A DNA stretch of 64,000 bases from Lasiodiplodia sp. COLG20 (lineage: Eukaryota > Ascomycota > Dothideomycetes > Botryosphaeriales > Botryosphaeriaceae), in NCBI GenBank assembly GCA_009801085.1, contig VNWV01000001.1, positions 7,750,001 through 7,814,000 of the forward strand, given 5' to 3'. This document shows positions 12,195-23,576 of the stretch, piece after piece. The translations under genes and the position numbers were made by a program. The first letter of the stretch is position 1, and each line of letters starts with the position of its first letter. The notes below the pieces were generated by a model. It had not been told where the DNA came from and did not search any database. It worked only from the letters and a program-made list of their open reading frames with translations.

Positions 12195-12724
12195 CAGGAG
12201 AAAGAAACGAAAGTCTGAGGAATAGATTTATGGGCATCCGCGCGAGTTTCGAGGCTGACGGCGCAGGGGGCGCTTCGCCCCATGGCATAGCCTGCGGACA
12301 CTCTTGGCGGCACTTTTGGTTGGCTGAGCCCCCGGCGGGTGCATGCTGTAGGGCTCGTCAGCTATGCTGCGGCATATTGTCTTGCAGAGCTTTGACTGGA
12401 CAGCGGGTCTGCAAGTCATCTGTGTCTGTGTCTCCTAAGACAGCTGGTAACATTCTCGTCAAATGATGTTTACCTACTTTCATCTATTGCTGTAAATCGA
12501 AATGGAAAGTCCAAAACCACGTAACAATCACGGAGACATGCTGGCCAGCACAATTGATCCAATTTTTGTAAATACATATCGCAGAACAATAATTTAGCTT
12601 CGCATGGACATCCGGTAGACGTGTTTGTCATACTATCGCTCGAACTTGTCAATTTGTCTCATTTGTGGAGACAAAGTCACGCCAAGGGAACCAAAAGAAC
12701 AGTTTGAGAGTAGCGAAAATGCAT
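12195..12724. other. Intergenic gap
   Basis: Lies between the kinase start and the end of the next minus-strand gene. It must hold the kinase promoter. No coding signal seen. Confidence 0.5.
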
Positions 12725-13802
12725 TTAGGTCAGGAACGTAGGCGGCAAATCAGGACCTGGGTAATTGGGAAATGTCAGCTTACTCCTTTGCAGGATATAT
12801 TTAAAAACAGATTTGCACTTACCCCATACGTGCAGGCTGTCAGGAGAAGCCGGTGTTATGTTTGTAGGATGCTCGTTGTCAAGCAGATCCCCGTCCACAT
12901 AGTGTTCCAAAATGAACCTCGACGGATCAAACCTACGGCTACTGTCAGTGCCAGATATCACAGATAGTGGCGCAAAACGCATACCAGTAATCGAAAATTT
13001 GACTGCCCATGATGTGACGGCCAACTCCCCAACAATTCTCGTGGCCTCTGTGCCTCAGCCAGTCGTGACCCAAGACTTGTGTGTCGAAGTCATGGGTCTC
13101 GAATGATGAATGATGGACGTGCGGGGCCCTCGGTCCGGAGAAGAAGAAGAATGTATGGTGGTCAACAGGCTCCTTTCCACGGTCGAGACGCATGAAAACA
13201 GTCACGTTTTCTCCCTTTTCGTTGGTGTTCAGTTCGCTATCGATGAAGTTGAAGTGGCCATGGTAGAAGTCGTAGGCCTTGTTGAAGTCGGTGACGCAGA
13301 GTCCGAAGTGGCCGAGTTTGTGGACAGGCGCCGGTTTCTTCTCGAAGCGCTGGAACTTGCCCTCGGGCCTGTGCTTCTGGGTCGGAAAGTTGAAGGCGAG
13401 CTCAGGAAGGACCCTCTCATCAGGCGCAGGGGCTTGACCGTAGACCAGATGCATGTCGAAGCCGTCGACAGGCTCCTTGAATGTTACGCATTTTCCGCCG
13501 CCAGGAGCGTCCTTCAACTCGTAGGGCCCGGTGGCATCGGGTAGTACCTGGGCAGCGTAGTTCAATTCATCTTCGGACTCGACTACGAAAGCGGCGCCGC
13601 CGAATTCATCCTTGTCGCTCTTGATGAGGCAGTAGACGAAGGGCTCCCGGCCATAGCCCCGGTAGTAGATCTTGTCGTCGGTCCTCTTGCATTCCTCGAA
13701 GCCAAAGTCCTTCAAAAACTCGTGTGCCTTCTCCCAGTCCTTGTGCCGATAATAGACGTGTGCGATGCGGACCAGTTGAATCTTTCGCCCTGACTTCGCC
13801 AT
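12725..13802 (-). CDS. VOC-superfamily protein, type I extradiol dioxygenase-like (glyoxalase/bleomycin-resistance fold)
   Basis: Model: complement(join(12725..12756, 12823..12941, 12985..13802)), 322 aa. Two VOC modules are visible: an N-terminal one beginning IQLVRIAHVYYRHKDW and a C-terminal one beginning HKLGHFGLCVTDFNKAYDFY. The second holds a likely metal triad: H165 (LGHFGLCV), His at 230/231 (HVHHSSFE) and E285 (RFILEHYVDGDL), the His-His-Glu arrangement of catechol 2,3-dioxygenase-type enzymes. The Glu and its DGD tail are supplied by the second exon. The last exon is only 32 nt (PDLPPTFLT tail). Related fungal proteins are usually labelled metapyrocatechase or dihydroxybiphenyl dioxygenase-like, implying cytosolic ring cleavage of a catechol. 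The substrate is not predictable here. Confidence 0.82.
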
Positions 13803-14445
13803 AACGTTCCGGCTGGATTGATGAGACAGTCCTTGAGGTATGAGTAAAGGAGTCCGCGAATATCAGGGTATGATGAGAGTATGTTGGGGAAATTGTGTTG
13901 CTGATTGTGAAGAGGCGAGGAGGGTGGACTTCAAATATCTCTGCGGACATAGAAATAGCAATCATATGATGCCACTCAGCAGTAAGCTCCTGTTTGGCGT
14001 CTTGTCCGGATGTGTCGCGGCAGTTGGGTGCCGGAGCTGAGGCGGGGTTCCCATGTGGAGCGATCGTCAGCTCCGTCATGCTCCCCACAGTAGCCCCTCT
14101 AGGAACCCCGCACCATGCCTTTCCAGCGCGTGTTCTGCATTTTCTCAGCACGCAAGGCTACTGGACAGCTTAATCTCGGCATCGACCGTGATTGGCGCAC
14201 GCCCCAACTTTCTGGCCGCAAGACACCATCTGTACAGCTGCTGTTGTGGTGTTTCGGGCATTTGTGATCAGCAACAGCTCAGACAGTTGCGGTAAAGGGG
14301 ATGCCACAAGACGCCTCGGGACCCCTCACTAGGGCGACGCTTCGCGGCTGAGCTCGGTGGCACGGAATAAGCATTGCTTTGAATACTGGGCGCGTCATTA
14401 TTGCCGATACATAAATCCGTAAGTCCGACAGAATGCAATGGACTG
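13803..14445. other. Intergenic gap
   Basis: Between the start of the VOC gene and the end of the SAYSvFN gene. Contains the VOC promoter. No coding feature recognised. Confidence 0.5.
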
Positions 14446-14903
14446 TCACAGGGTTCGAGTGCGCAGCTCTCTTTCCAGAGCGTCCATGTCTGTGCTGCCT
14501 GCGATGCTGCATGGCTTCAGTCTCGGATTCGGCAATCAAAATTAGGCCCGAGTTGGGGGCTGGGCAACAAGCAGCAAACTTACGCTTGGACATCTTCGTT
14601 GAAGAGAGAATAGGCACTCATCTCCCCCTCCCTCCGCTTGCCGGTGTTTACGATCATTGCCCACAGCAGGCCCACGATTAGCATTGCTTGGCCGTAGCCA
14701 ATGATGACGGCGACGAGCTGCAAGGCGAGGTAGAGCTTGAACTGGAACGAGTTCCTGAGGTGGCTAACAGCGCGTTGGACGAGCAGCGAAGGATTCTTGG
14801 AGTTCTGCTCTTCGATATATTCGTCGAGATGCAGGTCGGCCTTCTTGATGTGGTACGGCTTCTTGACCTTGGGGCTCTTTGCTGAATCTTTGGTCTTTGC
14901 CAT
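14446..14903 (-). CDS. SAYSvFN-domain ER membrane protein (SAYSD1-like)
   Basis: Model: complement(join(14446..14506, 14584..14903)), 126 aa. The diagnostic motif SAYSLFN is at 96-102. The terminal exon gives AIAGSTDMDALERELR, which lines up with the end of the SAYSvFN domain in SAYSD1 (AIxGTLTAEQLEREL pattern from memory of the family); that similarity fixed the splice acceptor. A hydrophobic segment at ~56-85 (FKLYLALQLVAVIIGY through VGLLWAMIV) is one or two membrane passes, and the N-terminus is Lys-rich. In animals SAYSD1 is an ER translocon-associated factor acting on stalled translocation. The fungal role is not established here. It is divergent from SPC3, an ER translocon partner, 242 bp away. 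Confidence 0.85.
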
Positions 14904-15145
14904 GTTGAAACGCGAGCTAGCGAGTGATGCGCCTGCGGCGGGAAGTTCTCGAGCGATTTCGCGTGAGCGAAGGCGCTGGGGTGGGAAGGTGGTGAGGCAG
15001 TAGGGCGGGCTGGAGCGAAATGGTGGCCGGGGCAAGGTCGCTTCCCGAAACGTGTTCGCTAGGTAGGTCTTGAGCTCCGCAGCGCGTCCGCGTCGGTACA
15101 ACATCATCATAGTCATATCAACAACCACCCGCGCCGGCCGCCACC
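14904..15145. promoter_or_regulatory. Shared promoter region of the SAYSvFN gene and SPC3
   Basis: The two divergent ATGs are 242 bp apart, leaving one short GC-rich region for both promoters. Co-regulation of two ER membrane factors is plausible from the arrangement but not shown. Confidence 0.5.
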
Positions 15146-15987
15146 ATGCATTCCACGCTCGTCCGCGCGCAGAATGTTTTCGGATACTTCACCACTGTAG
15201 CTGCCTTTGTCGCTGCCGTCATTGCGCTCTCTGTCTTCATCGCTCCGCAAGCTCCGTCCGGCACCCTCAAGCTGCAGAATGTCCAGGTGTACGGCTTTCC
15301 ACTTTCCAAAGCGTGACCGCCCGCGCTTACCGGTCGCTCTCTAGTGTTCGCGGCCGCCCGCATTACTATAGCCCCAAGAAGGAGGAGTACGCTCACATCA
15401 AGTTCGACCTTGATGCTGGTACGTCTTCCGACAAGCGCAGACCTATTTCCAAGCTGACATTGACCCGAGACCTGACGTCGCTGTTCAATTGGAATACAAA
15501 GCAAGTCTTCGCCTACATTACCGCCACCTATCCCTCTCGCGATCCGTCCGAGCCTCCTTCGCAGGCCATCGTTTGGGATGCTATCCTCTCTTCGCCCTCT
15601 GCACCATGGCATGAAAACCACTACATCCACCCGGACCCCAAGGGCAAGACCAAGCGTTCGAAGTCGAAGGGCAGTGAGGTGTCGCCCTACCCGCCGGGAG
15701 AGTTCCATCTGCAGAAACAGCGCCCCAAGTACCAGATCACCGACATAAGTGGCAAGCTGGCGAATAGGACCGATGTGCAGCTTGAGCTTGGTTGGAACAT
15801 TCAGCCTTGGGTCGGCCTTTTGACTTGGGCCGACTGGCCGCCACTCACCAAGTATGGCGGGGCGTGGAAAGAATTGGCAGGTGGCAAGAGCGAGAAGTTC
15901 CAGTTCCCCGATCTGAAGGCCAAGAAGGATGCCGACACTTCCACTGAGAGAGGGAAGGAAAAGAACAAGGAGGGTGTGTACTGGTAG
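15146..15987 (+). CDS. SPC3: Signal peptidase complex subunit 3 (SPC22/23, Spc3)
   Basis: Model: join(15146..15288, 15345..15418, 15470..15987), 244 aa. Spc3 is the single-pass, lumen-facing subunit of the ER signal peptidase complex, needed for signal peptide cleavage with the catalytic Sec11. Seen here: short cytosolic N-terminus, membrane segment at ~13-35 (FGYFTTVAAFVAAVIALSVF), then the family core AHIKFDLDADLTSLFNWNTKQVF with VWDAI and a beta-rich C-terminus. That core is continuous only when the second intron (15419-15469) is removed, which supports the model. The first donor (CAGGT|GTACGG) is less standard. Compared with yeast Spc3 there is a Lys-rich insert at roughly residues 120-140 and a charged C-terminal extension after FPDLKAKK. 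Confidence 0.9.
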
Positions 15988-16288
15988 AGGTCGAAGTGGC
16001 GTCGGCGTTTGGAATCGGCTCTGCGTAACCGAAATTGCCCGGTCTTTGCATGCCGTAAGTGTGTTTTTCAGCGCAGCATGTCTTCACTTTTGATATCCCA
16101 ATGCAAGCATGCTTCCCGGGAAAAGTTTTGGATTATTTGAAAACCGAAGCGAGTGTCTGGCCTAGTGCATCATTCTGATCGCTCATGTCCTGTCTATTCC
16201 GCACCCAGTCTTCCCCTCCCTGTGGAACGGAGTCTTCTCTATCCCTCCGCAGCCTGCTAGAATGGCAGGTATCAGGCAGGAATTGCCC

Positions 16289-16393
16289 CTACTGCGCGCA
16301 GTTGCCACACTTGATGTGGCCACAGGCAACACAAGAGGGTGCAACCACCATGGGACCATCTCCACAATGACAGCAATACCAAGAACCGGCCAT
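16289..16393 (-). CDS. Cys-rich microprotein, 34 aa, zinc-ribbon-like
   Basis: A complete ATG-to-TAG frame of 34 residues. It opens MAGSWYCCHCGDGPM and continues with CVACGHIKCGNC. The cysteines form three C-x2-C pairs: C7/C10, C21/C24 and C29/C32, with H9 and H26 alongside, a pattern suited to binding zinc. Short fungal proteins with a WYCC-C-G start and a CxxCGHxxCxxC end are familiar to me as conserved hypotheticals, but I cannot name a function. The product may be longer if an unseen intron joins upstream sequence; nothing convincing was found. Confidence 0.6.
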   Translation of the reverse strand: MAGSWYCCHCGDGPMVVAPSCVACGHIKCGNCAQ

Positions 16394-19300
16394 GGCTAAT
16401 ACCAGGTGTGATGGGGAATGCTGGTAAATGCGAAATGTTGGTTGAGAGGAACGCTACAAAAATGATAAGTAACCTTCGGGCCCTCGATTGAATGCTCGTG
16501 GATCGCTGCTCACCTGGAGTGGCGTTGTTTTGTTCGTGTAGGTCGAATTGTTCGAAGTTCTTTGATTGCAGTAGGCTTCTCAGGTCAGTTTCCGGACAAC
16601 AGTCGGAAGGGCACTTCGCAGCTGACCTCTCTTCGTTGAATGGAGTCTGAGTTTGCTGATGTTCTCATGTAGAGCTTCAGAAACGACCTTCATATATTCG
16701 TGGAAGAAGATAGGCCTCCCACGTCCACGATGACAATGACCTCGCCCGTCCGTGGCACACCGCAGTTAAGGATCTAGGAAATGTCGAACCACTGCCATCG
16801 GGTATCCCGAGAGAGCTGTCAGACGGGCTCCTCCGGAGAGATGGCGGTAAAAGAATGGTGTCGAGGGTTGCGACTTCTCAAGGATCCTCCAGGTTCAGGC
16901 CATTGTACCCCACCTGTATCTCTGGGGCCTTGCTGTCAGGAAGAGCCAAGGATGAGGTAGCTCTTCCGTCTTCCGCGGAGCCGTACAATCATTTGGCGGG
17001 TAGGTTGTACCTTCACATCTGACGACGTTCGGCCATGAGTAACTTATGAGCTAAGCTTCGCTCTCGGTCTGGCCACTGCCATAGATGCCTTGGACCGGCA
17101 TCTGACTTATCCACAGGAAACACTACCCGAAGCCGCTGAGATGGCTTCACGTCATCTACATGGGTGCTACAGGCGCACAGCCTTTCGGCGGGGCACATTG
17201 CGTGTCAAGTCACGGATCTGCTGTCATGGACCGGAAAGGGTTTGCTGACGAGCATCCCTCAATCTCAATGTTGACCATATGTGTCTTTTCCAATTCGGCC
17301 GAAATGGCTCTACAAGACCAAATGGCTCGAAGACGGACGTGCTGCTTCCTTCAAGTGATTTGGTCGTTGCGCACTTGCCCTAACGCTCGCCAATTTTGAG
17401 CCGCACAGGAAGCCCAAATACGCCTATAGGCCGGACCCCGCAGGCTATCTACGCCACAACAAGCCGCCTGTAACGCCGGGCAGGCGCGTGGCAAGGCCGA
17501 CGGGCAGCCCTGTGCCATGCCCTGCAGTAGATCCTGGTGCTGGCCGGCCCACGAGGCTGCGACAGTGCGTGCGCTTCTCCCTCGTTCCCGCCTGCCGTTT
17601 CTGGGTCCGTTTTGGCCCCCGAGGAGGCAGACCTCACCTCCACCATGGCCATTTTAGCATCCCGCTATGCGTTTGATCACAGCCATCACATCCGCCACGC
17701 GTTCTTCTGAGGCAATTATAGGCCTTGAGGAAAACTCTGTGCCGCAATTGCCGCGCGCCACCGATCCCGGCTCCTATAATGGCCGCGGTGTTCTTGCCTC
17801 TGGCATGCTCTGTCCGTCTTGAGTCTCATAGTGGAGACTCAATCGGCCGGGCTGCAACCTCGGGCTCCTCAGACTGCCCTTTCCAGTGGTAACCGGCGAG
17901 GAACCATGGGTGTCTTGTCACGCTTCGCTATCCACTCCTTTGGTGCAACTTGTCGATCACTTCACTGCTCTCGAAGCTTTCCACACTTCGCGGTTACACG
18001 ACAGGCGGCATGCCACCCAGGCAACAATTCACAGTCTCAGCTTTGACCTGGGGCATGCGTTAGTGCCGTCACTCGCATCACAGGGTTGTCCTATCCACAG
18101 TCAATGCGGTTCCTTCCCGTCCCTACTCGCTGGTTCGGTACTGACAGCAGCCAACCGCGACACCAGACACGGCCGAGCCTGTCCGTCATGGCCGAAGGCA
18201 CGAAAAGCTTGTTACATCCGCATCCCACAGTCATCTAGGTTCATGTGCTCTCTCTTGGCGCTTATAGTGTGCTTGCGCATCCTTTAGTCCGCAGCAGAGC
18301 CTCCGAAATCTTTGCTAAACCTACTGCTTATTCATTCGCAGCGAGGAGTCAGCATACGAGCCAAGCCAGATGATAGAGTCATGAGGTTGTTAGGCCTACT
18401 GCGTGTCGTTTAGACTTTAAGTGTGGCTTGAATTGACCGACTCTCATTCGTCGCCACCAAGGTCGCAAGCCTCGACAGTTTATATGCCGACTCTGCAAGG
18501 CCTATACGGGATTACTATACAAACTGCGGCCCTGGCCAGAGCTTTGTGGCATTTTCAGGCGGGCAACATCTATTTCGAGTAATCTCGTGAATCGCGATGC
18601 ATTGGTTGGCTAGCTCGGACAGCCCTCGTGTAAGAATCGCGATCAGACTTTAAGTAAGTACACCGCCAGCACAACTTGTACGGACGCCTCTCTAGAGAAG
18701 AACAATCCTTTCATGCACGCCATGGCACTTCCCGCTTCCGCACTCTGTCAGAAGTGAATCATGATGATACTATTTGGTCGATTCTGAGCGAGGTATCCAG
18801 GCAACGAAAGCGCTAAATACAAGAAGCAAATTACACGCCTATCTTCCCGCCGTCATTGGACTTTGCATTCGTTGACCTTTGCACAACCTGGCCATCGGCG
18901 ACGAGGCGGTGTGCGGAGAGGCCTCATTGCACCTTGCATATTGCTTCACTATTGCAGATGTCTCTCATTCGCCCGATCGACTTAACTTGGCCGTCCCCAG
19001 CAGTATTCGGAATCCATAATCCAGCAAGAGGCATTGCAATCGTCGAATATCATGCCCTGGCAGTTTCTTCACCCCACGCCACATCAGCCACCGACCTCAC
19101 TCGTCGCGAAACATCACGGCCTTGAGCCGCATGTCTCACACTCAACGCCCCGCAGTACAACATCTGCTTCTTTTCTTAGAAACAGGCCCCTCTACACCAA
19201 ATCGACCGGCACTTGCATAGCGGAGTGGCTTCCTACTGGCAGAAGCGGCAGTAAAGTGACCGCAATGTCTGTACGACCGTCGTACTTGGTCCGGACTAGA

Positions 19301-20618
19301 GCCACCCTTATGCCCAGAGCTGAGCCTTACACCCCACTCGCGCCTCGGATTTTCGGATCTCCGAGCTATCTTCCGTGATGCGAGCGGCGAGCGAGCATTG
19401 CTGCCTTGCGACCTTACGGCAGCGGTGTGGGGGCCTCACATTCTCTCGACGTTTGACGACTACACACGAAACTATTAGGGCTGAAGGGGGAGGCCGCCAG
19501 CTGAGAACGAGACTTTGTGCAAAGGAGCGGAAGGTGAGAATGAGCGCTTTGAGGTGGGTGCCTATCTGGCGCCTGGTGGGAGGCAGCACTCTCTACTCCG
19601 GAGACCGGTTTGATGGTGGTGAGTGGACAAACACACCCATAGAGGACGCGTATCACCGTTGACATGATCGACTGCCATTGCCCGTTTCCAGCCTGGTGTG
19701 CATGACGGCTGGTAGGTGAGGCATCTGGCTCACACAAAGCTCAGTTCGAAACGACTACGTGGTCATGGCTGCCTTCGCGCAAGCCTCCATGATCGTCGCT
19801 GAGCCGCAACCACGCTCATCCTGCTCCGCCACTTCGCTCTCGCTTTTGGGGTCTCAGTGCCGCATCATACAGTACCCGCTCTTGATTCTTGACCCTCCGT
19901 GCGCTCGTATACGCGTCTTCTACAGCGGCGATATACGAAACCGCAGCTCGGGCGAGCATGTCAGGAAGGAGCTACCGCCATGTCGTTGATCAGCGCCTTC
20001 AAAAGCCTACGAGTGCGTGTGTCAGTTAGTTTCCAGCCGTTCTCAGGTGTGCTTGAAGCTGGGTGACGAGCACCTCAGAAAGTGGGGCTGTCGCGGGGAA
20101 GGTTCAAATGGTGGGTACGCGAACGCACTTTCCCATACAAAGACAGATGACGTATTTGGTGGTACCTTTCACGGTGCTTGCCAATGCGCCATCCCGCTTC
20201 CGAAGACCATGCGTTCGAATCTTGGTTGTTGGGTTGGGCAATTGCTAATATTGTTACAGTTCTCGAGCCTTTCCTGCACCCTATCACGACGCAATCGTGA
20301 TGAATTGCGACAGTCTCCATGGGCACGCAGTGCAGGGATGACTGTCGTCTACCCGAAAGCCACCTGTAAAGCTATGCACGAGCCGCAGTGGCTGGGTAGC
20401 AGAGTGGTTGGCAAGCCACTATGTGTTGAAAGCTCACTGCTGTAGGGTGCATCCGACGGCTAAAAGCTCTAGTTAATCCTACTACTCCTCTCTCACTTGA
20501 CAATGGCGGATCTCGAGACTGGCACTTTAAAGGTACGTGAAACTTCATTAGCATGGTCTTCGGAAGTTTTTTTTTTTTCTCTTTTAATGGTATTCCTTTT
20601 TATAGTTTAACCTACTAT
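16394..20618. other. 4.2-kb gene desert
   Basis: Neither strand holds an open frame that looks like a protein; the longest have mixed composition without domains. Base composition is similar to its surroundings and not strongly AT-rich, so it does not look like a heavily RIP-mutated transposon. A T12 tract lies at 20567-20578, just past the stop of the next minus-strand gene. No tandem repeat, terminal repeat or tRNA was convincing by eye. Confidence 0.45.
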
Positions 20619-23101
20619 CTACTGTAGCCTCTGCGGTAGTTCCGTCATCCCCATCAACGCCGTCTCTCTCGTTGCCGTCGAAGACTTCTGCCTATTCTCA
20701 CGCTGTCCTTGCTCAACATCACCACCGACCTCATCGCCATCCAGCTTACCCGCCACATAGTCCTTCCGCCACCCTTCCCACCACTCCCTCTCATTCAACA
20801 ACACGCCATCATAGTAATAACTCCGCCCATCGCCGCTCACCACCAACACATCCGTCATACTCGCCAACACCCTCGCCACACCCGCCATCTCATCGCCCTC
20901 CGCATCCTCCCCTTCCTCGCCCGCCCCCGCGCACTCGATAACATGCAACCCCGCCTTACGGCTCAGCCGCCACACCAACCACACGCACAGCCCGCGCGCG
21001 ACGGCCACAACAAACAAAAACGCGACGACGGTGTAGAAGACGACGACGAGGTTGCCGCCCCACTGCGCGCCGAACAGGAAGGTCAGCGCGATGAAGACCA
21101 GCCCCGCGAACAGACCCGACACGACGTGGTGCGCCGGGCTGCGCCGCGCCGTCGCCTCGTCGCTCGCGTGCAGCAGGACTGTCAGCGGGCGCAGGCGCGG
21201 TAGTGCGGGTGTGGAGCGCCGCGTGCGGAAGAAGAGGCTGCGCGTCGAGTAGAGCGGGCCGTGTTGCGGCCGGGTGTAGTCGTTGCTGAGCTGCTTGAGC
21301 AAGGAGCGTGTTGGTCGCGTTCGCGTGGTGAGGGGCGGGAGAGAGGTTTCGGTCGTGTCGGTGGCTGGGTCGGTGGTGCTGTGGGGGAGGGTGAGGTTGG
21401 CGGTGAGGGTGGATTGGGCGAGTGGGGAGAGGGGGTAGACTGCGAGGAGTGTGGTCAGTTGTGTGGGAGCAGAAGAGGGGCGACTGGGGGGTGTATGTAC
21501 ATTTGAAGATCTGGTGGCCGCGCTGGGCGAATCTGTAGAGCTTGCCGAAGGTGCTGAGGACCGTGCCGCAGATGAGCCAGATGGAGTAGTAGCTGTACGT
21601 TCGGGTGCGGTCAGCAGAAGGCGGTGGGAATATGCAAAGGGGAAGATTGTGGCGTACCGAGTGTCACAGGAGTTGAGCCCCATCGGGATGCCTGCACTAC
21701 TGAAGAGGAGAGTGCCGAAAAACGTGATTAAATAGCTAAACCTTGTCAGTGTCAGATCCCAAGACCAAAAGGTGATAAACTTACCTGATCAAAACTGTTG
21801 ACGAATCCATTAACGGCGCGAAAGGCTCCCTTTCCGGCCAGCCTTCTATCACACGGGATTTGATCTTCCAAAACATGTTCTCGCACGATTCTCCCTCTCT
21901 GGTATAGTCGTTTAAACGCGTTGGTTCGATGTACTCATCTCTGGGATCCTCAGCCCAGGCCAGGCCCGGAGCCGCGTACCATGCCTGAAGCGTCTTCATT
22001 CTTATCTTGTAGCGGGCTCTGTGAGACTCAAAATTCATGCGGCGTCCCAACCGGGCCATGCTTTCTTTGCCAAAGCTGCTGAAAGATCGCGTATCAAATC
22101 GATGCCGCGATCCAATAACTGATATCTGTAAAATGGTGAGCAACTTTCAAGCAAGAGTGATGAGGTAACACTTACAGATTTTACGGGCAGGCCCAACGTA
22201 GATACCGCAGACGCCCCGGAAACAAAGACACCGGCAGCGGCAGCTTCAGCAAATTTTGGAACATATCTGGAAAGGGTGGGCATTAACAAGCAAATTCGGG
22301 GAAGCAAACAGCAACGCAGATGTAGTTCCTCGTGACTTACAAATTTCCCAGCGTTAGAAGCGATGGAAGAAGCGTCAGCAGCGTGCCTGCCGCACTGGCG
22401 CCTGCCTTGTCCCACTCGCTCGCGGTGTCCAGATATTCGTTCACAGCGGCACGGCAAGCTTTGGGCGCGTCGAAGCCCACCCCCATGTAAGAGGCTGCAA
22501 CAAAATGGCGCAGAATAGCAGCTTGGTCCTTGGCGCTTTGCAGACTTTCGGCAAGCATTCTCCTCAGCTCCGAAGTGACTTTGTTCAGATCCCGCGGGAC
22601 ATCAGAAGTTCCATTTAAGCCGAGAGTATCGTTCACCGCGGACATGAAGTCAGATCCATAAGTTGGTGACGACTCGTTGCATGGGAAAGCTTGCTGAGCG
22701 TAGCCGTTCAGGTCTGTCTGGATCTCATGGAGGTAGTCGGGGGATCCAATGCTGCTCTCGTCCTGGACGGTCCAGTCCTCGTACCATGAATCCCAGTAGT
22801 TGAAGGCCCATGCTAGGATTCTCCAGCCATTGAGCTGATCTTCCAAGAGCTTGTTGAGTGTTGTGTTGTAAAGAGTACCCGAAACGGGGAAAAAGTTTTG
22901 TCTCCCGTCTTTCTCCAGCTCGGGATCCTTCACAGTGCTCTCTTTAGACGCGTCTAGCGCGGCGGCCCGCGCATTTCTTTGCAGGGTTTCATCGCTCTTT
23001 TGGAAAGAGGGTTCGCAGGTTGTAGCCCCTGTTGCGGCCTGAACAAATATCACAGACAACACCACGAGGACGGACAACGATACGACGTTTCTTTGCGACA
23101 T
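20619..23101 (-). CDS. Hypothetical multi-pass membrane protein with secreted-type N-terminal domain
   Basis: Model: complement(join(20619..21439, 21501..21592, 21658..21735, 21785..22125, 22176..22266, 22341..23101)), 727 aa; all five joins keep phase. Not recognised. The N-terminus is a clear signal peptide (SLSVLVVLSVIFVQAATGA), followed by a ~220-residue extracellular or lumenal domain with several N-glycosylation sites (NTT, NES, NGT) and four or more cysteines. Hydrophobic segments follow (GTLLTLLPSLLTLGN; AAAAGVFVSGASAVSTLGL; YLITFFGTLLFSSAGIPMG; IWLICGTVLSTFG), then a loop and two strong segments late in the protein (GLFAGLVFIALTFLFG; VVVFYTVVAFLFVVAVA). The tail is hydrophilic and acidic. 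The layout resembles a surface receptor or channel-like protein, but no family is visible. Confidence 0.72.
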
Positions 23102-23576
23102 GATCGCCCGGAGGAAGGTGTTCGGATGAGCTGACCGGATGGGTTAGGTAGTTTAGGTGGTGGGACGGATCCATGATGCCCCAGACGGCGAGCCCGAAGA
23201 AGGCTGTGCATGCTCTTTTGGCAGGATCCACTGATTGCGTAAATGGCGGCGTTGATCGGCACGTATCGGCGTATCTGCAGGCGATTTCGTGGGACAAAGC
23301 TTCTTGGAGGAAACAGATTGCGCCCAATCATGACCGTGTGTCCCAGGCTGGGCAGTTGGCGTTGTGGGGGCTGAAGCAACACCAATATTGGCATGTATCA
23401 CACATTGTTCTCCTGCAAGCCTACTGATTCAAGCGGCTATCGAGGATATTTACCAAATAGCTACATGAATCCTCTGCTATATATACTGAAATGCTACCCA
23501 ACGGTCTAAAATTCTATTTACAGTGTCAGAAGCATGCACGCCGCCATGTATATCTTGCTCTGTTCCTTTCGTGTCT
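23102..23576. other. Intergenic gap
   Basis: Promoter region of the membrane-protein gene and 3' flank of the GH5 gene. No other feature seen. Confidence 0.5.

Noticed and set aside
20190..20240. GTTCGAATC, resembling a tRNA T-loop
   Set aside because: The flanking bases do not form the five-pair T stem on either strand, and no acceptor or D arm could be placed.
20385..20460. tRNA-like hairpin with AGTGGCT/AGCCACT arms
   Set aside because: Only one stem is convincing; no anticodon or T arm with conserved bases fits.
16394..20618. RIP-mutated transposon relic
   Set aside because: Not strikingly AT-rich and no transposase or reverse transcriptase fragments are readable. Not excluded without a homology search.
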